NCBI RefSeq assembly: GCF_004379255.2
Contig: NC_056049.1
Coordinates: forward strand, 12,756,063 to 12,820,062
Source: Salvia splendens
Taxonomy: Eukaryota; Streptophyta; Magnoliopsida; Lamiales; Lamiaceae
Direction of reading: 5' to 3'
DNA length: 64,000 bases
Shown here: piece by piece, positions 60,566-64,000 of the stretch
Numbering within the stretch: position 1 is the stretch's first letter
How the letters are laid out: each line of letters starts with the position of its first letter
Translations under genes and position numbers: made by a program
The notes under the pieces: model-generated
Database searches by the model: none
Seen by the model: the letters and a program-made list of their open reading frames with translations, nothing else
What the model was told of the DNA's origin: nothing

Positions 60566-63392
60566 TCAGCGATTACCAAACAGATGAGCAATGAGTATTT
60601 CATTCCATATGTCAGGTACTCCAGGTAGACACCAGTGGCTACAATCAGATAGAGATGGTCGGTCGCTCCAGGTCCCCACGTGTGCATCACTTCGGAATGC
60701 TGACATGGGAGTTACATGAAGAACAGTCACAGGTGCGACCATACCATTCACAACCTCAAACACCGCTTCAGAGAATGGACTTAAATCCTTTCCCACGCTA
60801 TCTGGAAGAGGTAACTTACTCACATTGCATTGCCGCAGAGTAAGATTCCTGATGCAGACAAAAACAACTGACATGATAAAACTATCACAGCTTGATGGAG
60901 ACAAAAACAGACTATTTTAACAAAGAATGTCAATGGGTTCCAAGCACTAAATAAGTTTCAGGTTTGTAGCATTACTGCACATCTGATTATAACTTTTGAA
61001 AAGCATATAAGAATTTACTGACTATATAAATTATTGTTCGAAATTGAGGAGAGTACCTCCAGTGAGACGGTTCAAAAGTTCGGAAGAAGATATGTGTCTT
61101 TTCTGGGTTGATCATACTGTCCACCCAAGATGACCAAGTCTGCAACGCTGTTCGGAAGGCCGTACCAATCGTCATTTCAAGTTTAAGTGATTCACCAACC
61201 TGAAAATAGCACCCCCTGTGAAAGAGCTCAATTCAATCATACACAAACTCAAACAGACAAAACTCAACACAAACAGCGGCACAGAATGAGACACATCTTG
61301 CTACATTACATCCACAATATTTTATTTCAAGTAATAGGGAAAATATAATGATAATAATTTAGCTCTGAATATATATATAACTATATATAATTCAAGATGA
61401 ATTGTTTCCATAGTATATATCACAAACAAGTTTGCTGACGAACATGGTTTGCACGTATAAAAACTAATTGAGAAAGTTGGAGTAGTTTTGATCAAGTTAA
61501 TTAGCATACCTAATTGACAAAACAATTCTTCCAAATAGGAAACTAAGCAATGTATGAAGCCTATGCTCGAAAATAATTGATGATACTTTTGAACTAGAAT
61601 GGATACCCAAGATTCGTCGATTCATATCCTCGTTAAAATGATGCTGAAAGTATTAAAATAATTATACAAGCATTGTATATATAACAAGTTATATGCAAAA
61701 AGAGAGTAGTCTGGGTAGATTAGTTGTAAGTACTCCCTCCGTTCCATAGAATGGAGGCATTTCTTTTCGGCACGGAGATTAAGAAAAATTGTGTTAGGTG
61801 AGTTAGGTAAAGGGAGAATAAAGTGGAAAATGAAAAAAAGGTAGAGAGATGAAGAGAGAAAAAAGTAAGAGAGAGTAAAGTAGGTGTGGAAAATGTGTTG
61901 ACTTTTACGAAAAAGGGAAATGACTCTATTACTATGGAACGTACCAAAATGGCAAAATGACTCTATTACTATGGAACGGAGGGAGTAGTATATAAGTTCT
62001 GGCTGTAGTTTCAAGAATATAAAAACTTCTAAAGTAGAAAATTGAATTCCAATTTCCAAGTAATGAAATCATAGCCAAATTTATAGGCACTGCATTTTCA
62101 CCAAGCACAAATAATAAGAGGAAACTTCCCCAAAAATAATGAAGTAACAGTTCTGCTTAAATAGGAAGTATGCTCATTATGCAAATTCTGACTATCTCTG
62201 GCTCAGATGAGATGATACTGAAAACTAATTTGATAAGCTACAATTACTCATAACTGATCATATAATAAGAACTTCAGAGTACTTTATGACGCAAAAAGAA
62301 TATATTATCAAAGGATGGAAAAGAAAAGAATAATCTCTGTCCAATGTAGCCACAAACAAGTACACAGATTTTCACCAACACTTCATGTTCTCACGATGAG
62401 ACAAACACAAAACAATTGAATTTTGAAATAATGTAAACATACAGTAAGTGCAAAGAATTTATTCTGATGCAAAAACAAGTGTACAACAGATATGATAAAC
62501 AAAATGAAAGAAGTCGAGACGTGTTTTTGCATATACTACTGTGACTCGACAATAGAGTACCCTAGAATTAAACAAAATGGAGAGGTAACAGAACTTACGT
62601 CCCAAAAAGCTTCCCCGGAACCCACCACTGACCAGAGTTAAAAACCAGAACATCTGAGTTGATCCACTCTTTACTGATATCATCTAATCTGTCCAACAAC
62701 AGTACTGATCTAACATTCTTTGGTGCATTTCTGGGTGCCCAGTTGTGTTGCACAAGGAAAACTGATCGATAAAACTCAATGGTGAAGTTGAAAGAACTGA
62801 ACCGTACACCTAAAAACCTAACTTGCTTTGTTATGATGTTGTCATTGACTTCATAAACACTTTCCTTATCTTCCAATCCAGACATTAGCAAACATATCAG
62901 AGATTCCCACTGAGTTCTACTCATAGAATCACCAACAAAAACAACTCTTTTATTTCGGAGTATTTCCAAAGTGAGCTGCACATTAACTCTTGGAATGTCA
63001 CAGTGCTTTGGCTTCCACCTCCACTTGAGATAATCGTCATCCACTCTACCATTAGCTAAGCAATTGAATCCTTGCTCTACAAAAGGGCACTCTGAGACGT
63101 TATACAAGGGGTAGCGGTCATCCATCACCCATTTTCCGTCAAATACATCACAAGTATCTATGGAAGTGCCAGAGTTGGAGAATCCGTACTCACGATCATG
63201 TAAAGCATGTGCAATATTTGGCAGAACATACATGTATCCGCAACCAATGGCCAACAAGAAACAAACTAGTGATCCAATGATAACCAAAGCACGAAAAACC
63301 CGTGAAACATAAGCAGCCCTTTGTTTAACTTTCGAGGAAAGACTCCTACTGAAAGTATTCATCTTCTCATTGGGAAGCACCACCACCATCAT
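60566..63392 (-). CDS. Trichome birefringence-like (TBL) family protein, three exons
   Basis: Minus-strand exons: 63392-62599, 61215-61057, 60848-60566, all GT-AG, totalling 1236 bp, 411 residues. I chose ATG 63392 (MMVVVLPNEKMN); a later in-frame ATG at 63362 is also possible. A single membrane segment (ALVIIGSLVCFLLAIGCGYM, about residues 34-53) after a basic N-terminus predicts a type II Golgi protein. The TBL domain starts CDVFDGKWV; the PC-esterase domain has the Gly-Asp-Ser box VVFVGDSMSRTQWESL (about 150-165) and the Asp-x-x-His box DCSHWCLPGVPDIWNE near the C-terminus. These are the Ser and Asp/His catalytic residues of the polysaccharide O-acetyltransferases in this family. Substrate (xylan, mannan, pectin or xyloglucan) cannot be read from sequence. 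Intron 1 contains a Stowaway MITE. Confidence 0.92.
61733..61985. mobile_element. Stowaway MITE, 253 bp, in TBL intron 1
   Basis: Its terminal inverted repeats are CTCCCTCCGTTCCATAG and, at the right, CTATGGAACGGAGGGAG, perfect over 17 bases. TA duplications flank it (61731-61732, 61986-61987). Near the right end ATGACTCTATTACTATGGAAC is repeated in tandem in 20-base units (61920-61980). Confidence 0.92.
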
Positions 63393-64000
63393 CACATTTA
63401 TACTTTTACAATTCAATCAGGAGAAGCAATAGCTTAATCAATGAAACTTCGATCAAAATTTGCATAAGAAGGCCCTTTAACCAACACTGCACACTTTTCG
63501 ATTAACTTATTAACCAAGAGCTTAGCCACGAAAATCCAGCAGAGTTAATTTGGCGTAGGAAAACCAATCCCTATGAAAACCTCACTAAATTAACCAAACA
63601 AGAAACAATGCTCAAATTAGACAATGCCATTCACATCTCCTGTGGTTTATATGATTTCATGATGCCCTGAAACTCACCATTTCCCAACCAAAACAAATCC
63701 CACACAACAGATATAATCAATTGGAAATCTAATGGATATCTACGAGAAGAGCAAACTACAATAAAAGAGAAGACGGCTCTTTAATGAATCTGAAGCATAC
63801 CTAGATCAGAGGTTATGCATTGTGAATGTGAGAGAATAATGCACAAATTGGCAGAAATGGGAGATGGGTATAGATATAGATTCGTTTGAACATCTCATTG
63901 GGAAAATGGAGTATCAGAGAAAAGCTTAGGTGAGATTGAGATTGATTCCACTAGACGGTGATGGAGAGAAAGCAGGAAGCAAAATACATTATCCGATTTC
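63393..64000 (-). promoter_or_regulatory. TBL gene leader and promoter region
   Basis: Upstream of the TBL start codon on the minus strand. A good 5' splice site (CTAG then GTATGCTTC, about 63804-63792) hints at an intron in the 5' UTR, with an acceptor somewhere before 63420. No TATA box can be placed with confidence. Confidence 0.4.

Overview
This is a stretch of eukaryotic nuclear DNA from a eudicot plant. The evidence is two spliced plant genes with GT-AG introns, Athila-type and chromodomain-bearing Ty3/gypsy LTR retrotransposons with tRNA-Asp and initiator-Met type primer sites, PIF/Harbinger transposons, and Stowaway and hAT MITEs. An asterid is possible, but I cannot fix the species from sequence alone.

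The first 51 kb is a nest of LTR retrotransposons. Positions 1-8765 hold a decayed minus-strand Athila-like element (A), interrupted by a 3.0-kb solo LTR at 2418-5411 with target duplication TCTGG. Positions 9057-10552 hold an isolated plus-strand Athila-type LTR. A 202-bp Stowaway-like MITE follows. A second solo LTR lies at 11596-14650 (target duplication CATCC), then a truncated chromovirus 3' end at 14769-18121 that carries a hAT MITE. From 18122 to 43312 lies a plus-strand Athila-like element (H), heavily deleted and split by two insertions. One is a short chromovirus derivative (K, 18595-22964): LTR, primer site, 0.56-kb interior, LTR. The other is a young minus-strand Athila-like element (D1, 24072-38910) with two 1.55-kb LTRs and target duplication GCAGT. 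D1 has one open gag-pol frame for most of its length. Its interior segment, from integrase through the post-pol ORF to the 3' UTR, is inverted, and both breakpoints carry inverted duplications and microhomology. Positions 43313-51144 hold a truncated chromovirus LTR with leader and two nested truncated Athila-like 5' ends (J, J2), all on the minus strand.

The right-hand 13 kb is gene territory. A decayed PIF/Harbinger transposase (51145-52429) precedes a seven-exon plastid-type UMP kinase gene (53593-56972, plus strand, 319 codons by my splice model). A defective Harbinger-type element with an ORF1-like reading frame follows at 57571-59228. The last gene is a three-exon trichome-birefringence-like O-acetyltransferase-family gene (63392 to 60566, minus strand, 411 codons). 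A Stowaway MITE sits in its first intron.

The two host genes have no visible functional link: one makes UDP for plastid nucleotide and RNA metabolism, the other probably modifies cell-wall polysaccharides in the Golgi. The most unusual structures are the D1 inversion with duplicated breakpoints, the conserved stem-loops in Athila-like 3' UTRs, the K mini-element, and an LTR core shared by two otherwise diverged chromovirus LTR types. All junctions and splice sites were read by eye. No alignment or search was run.
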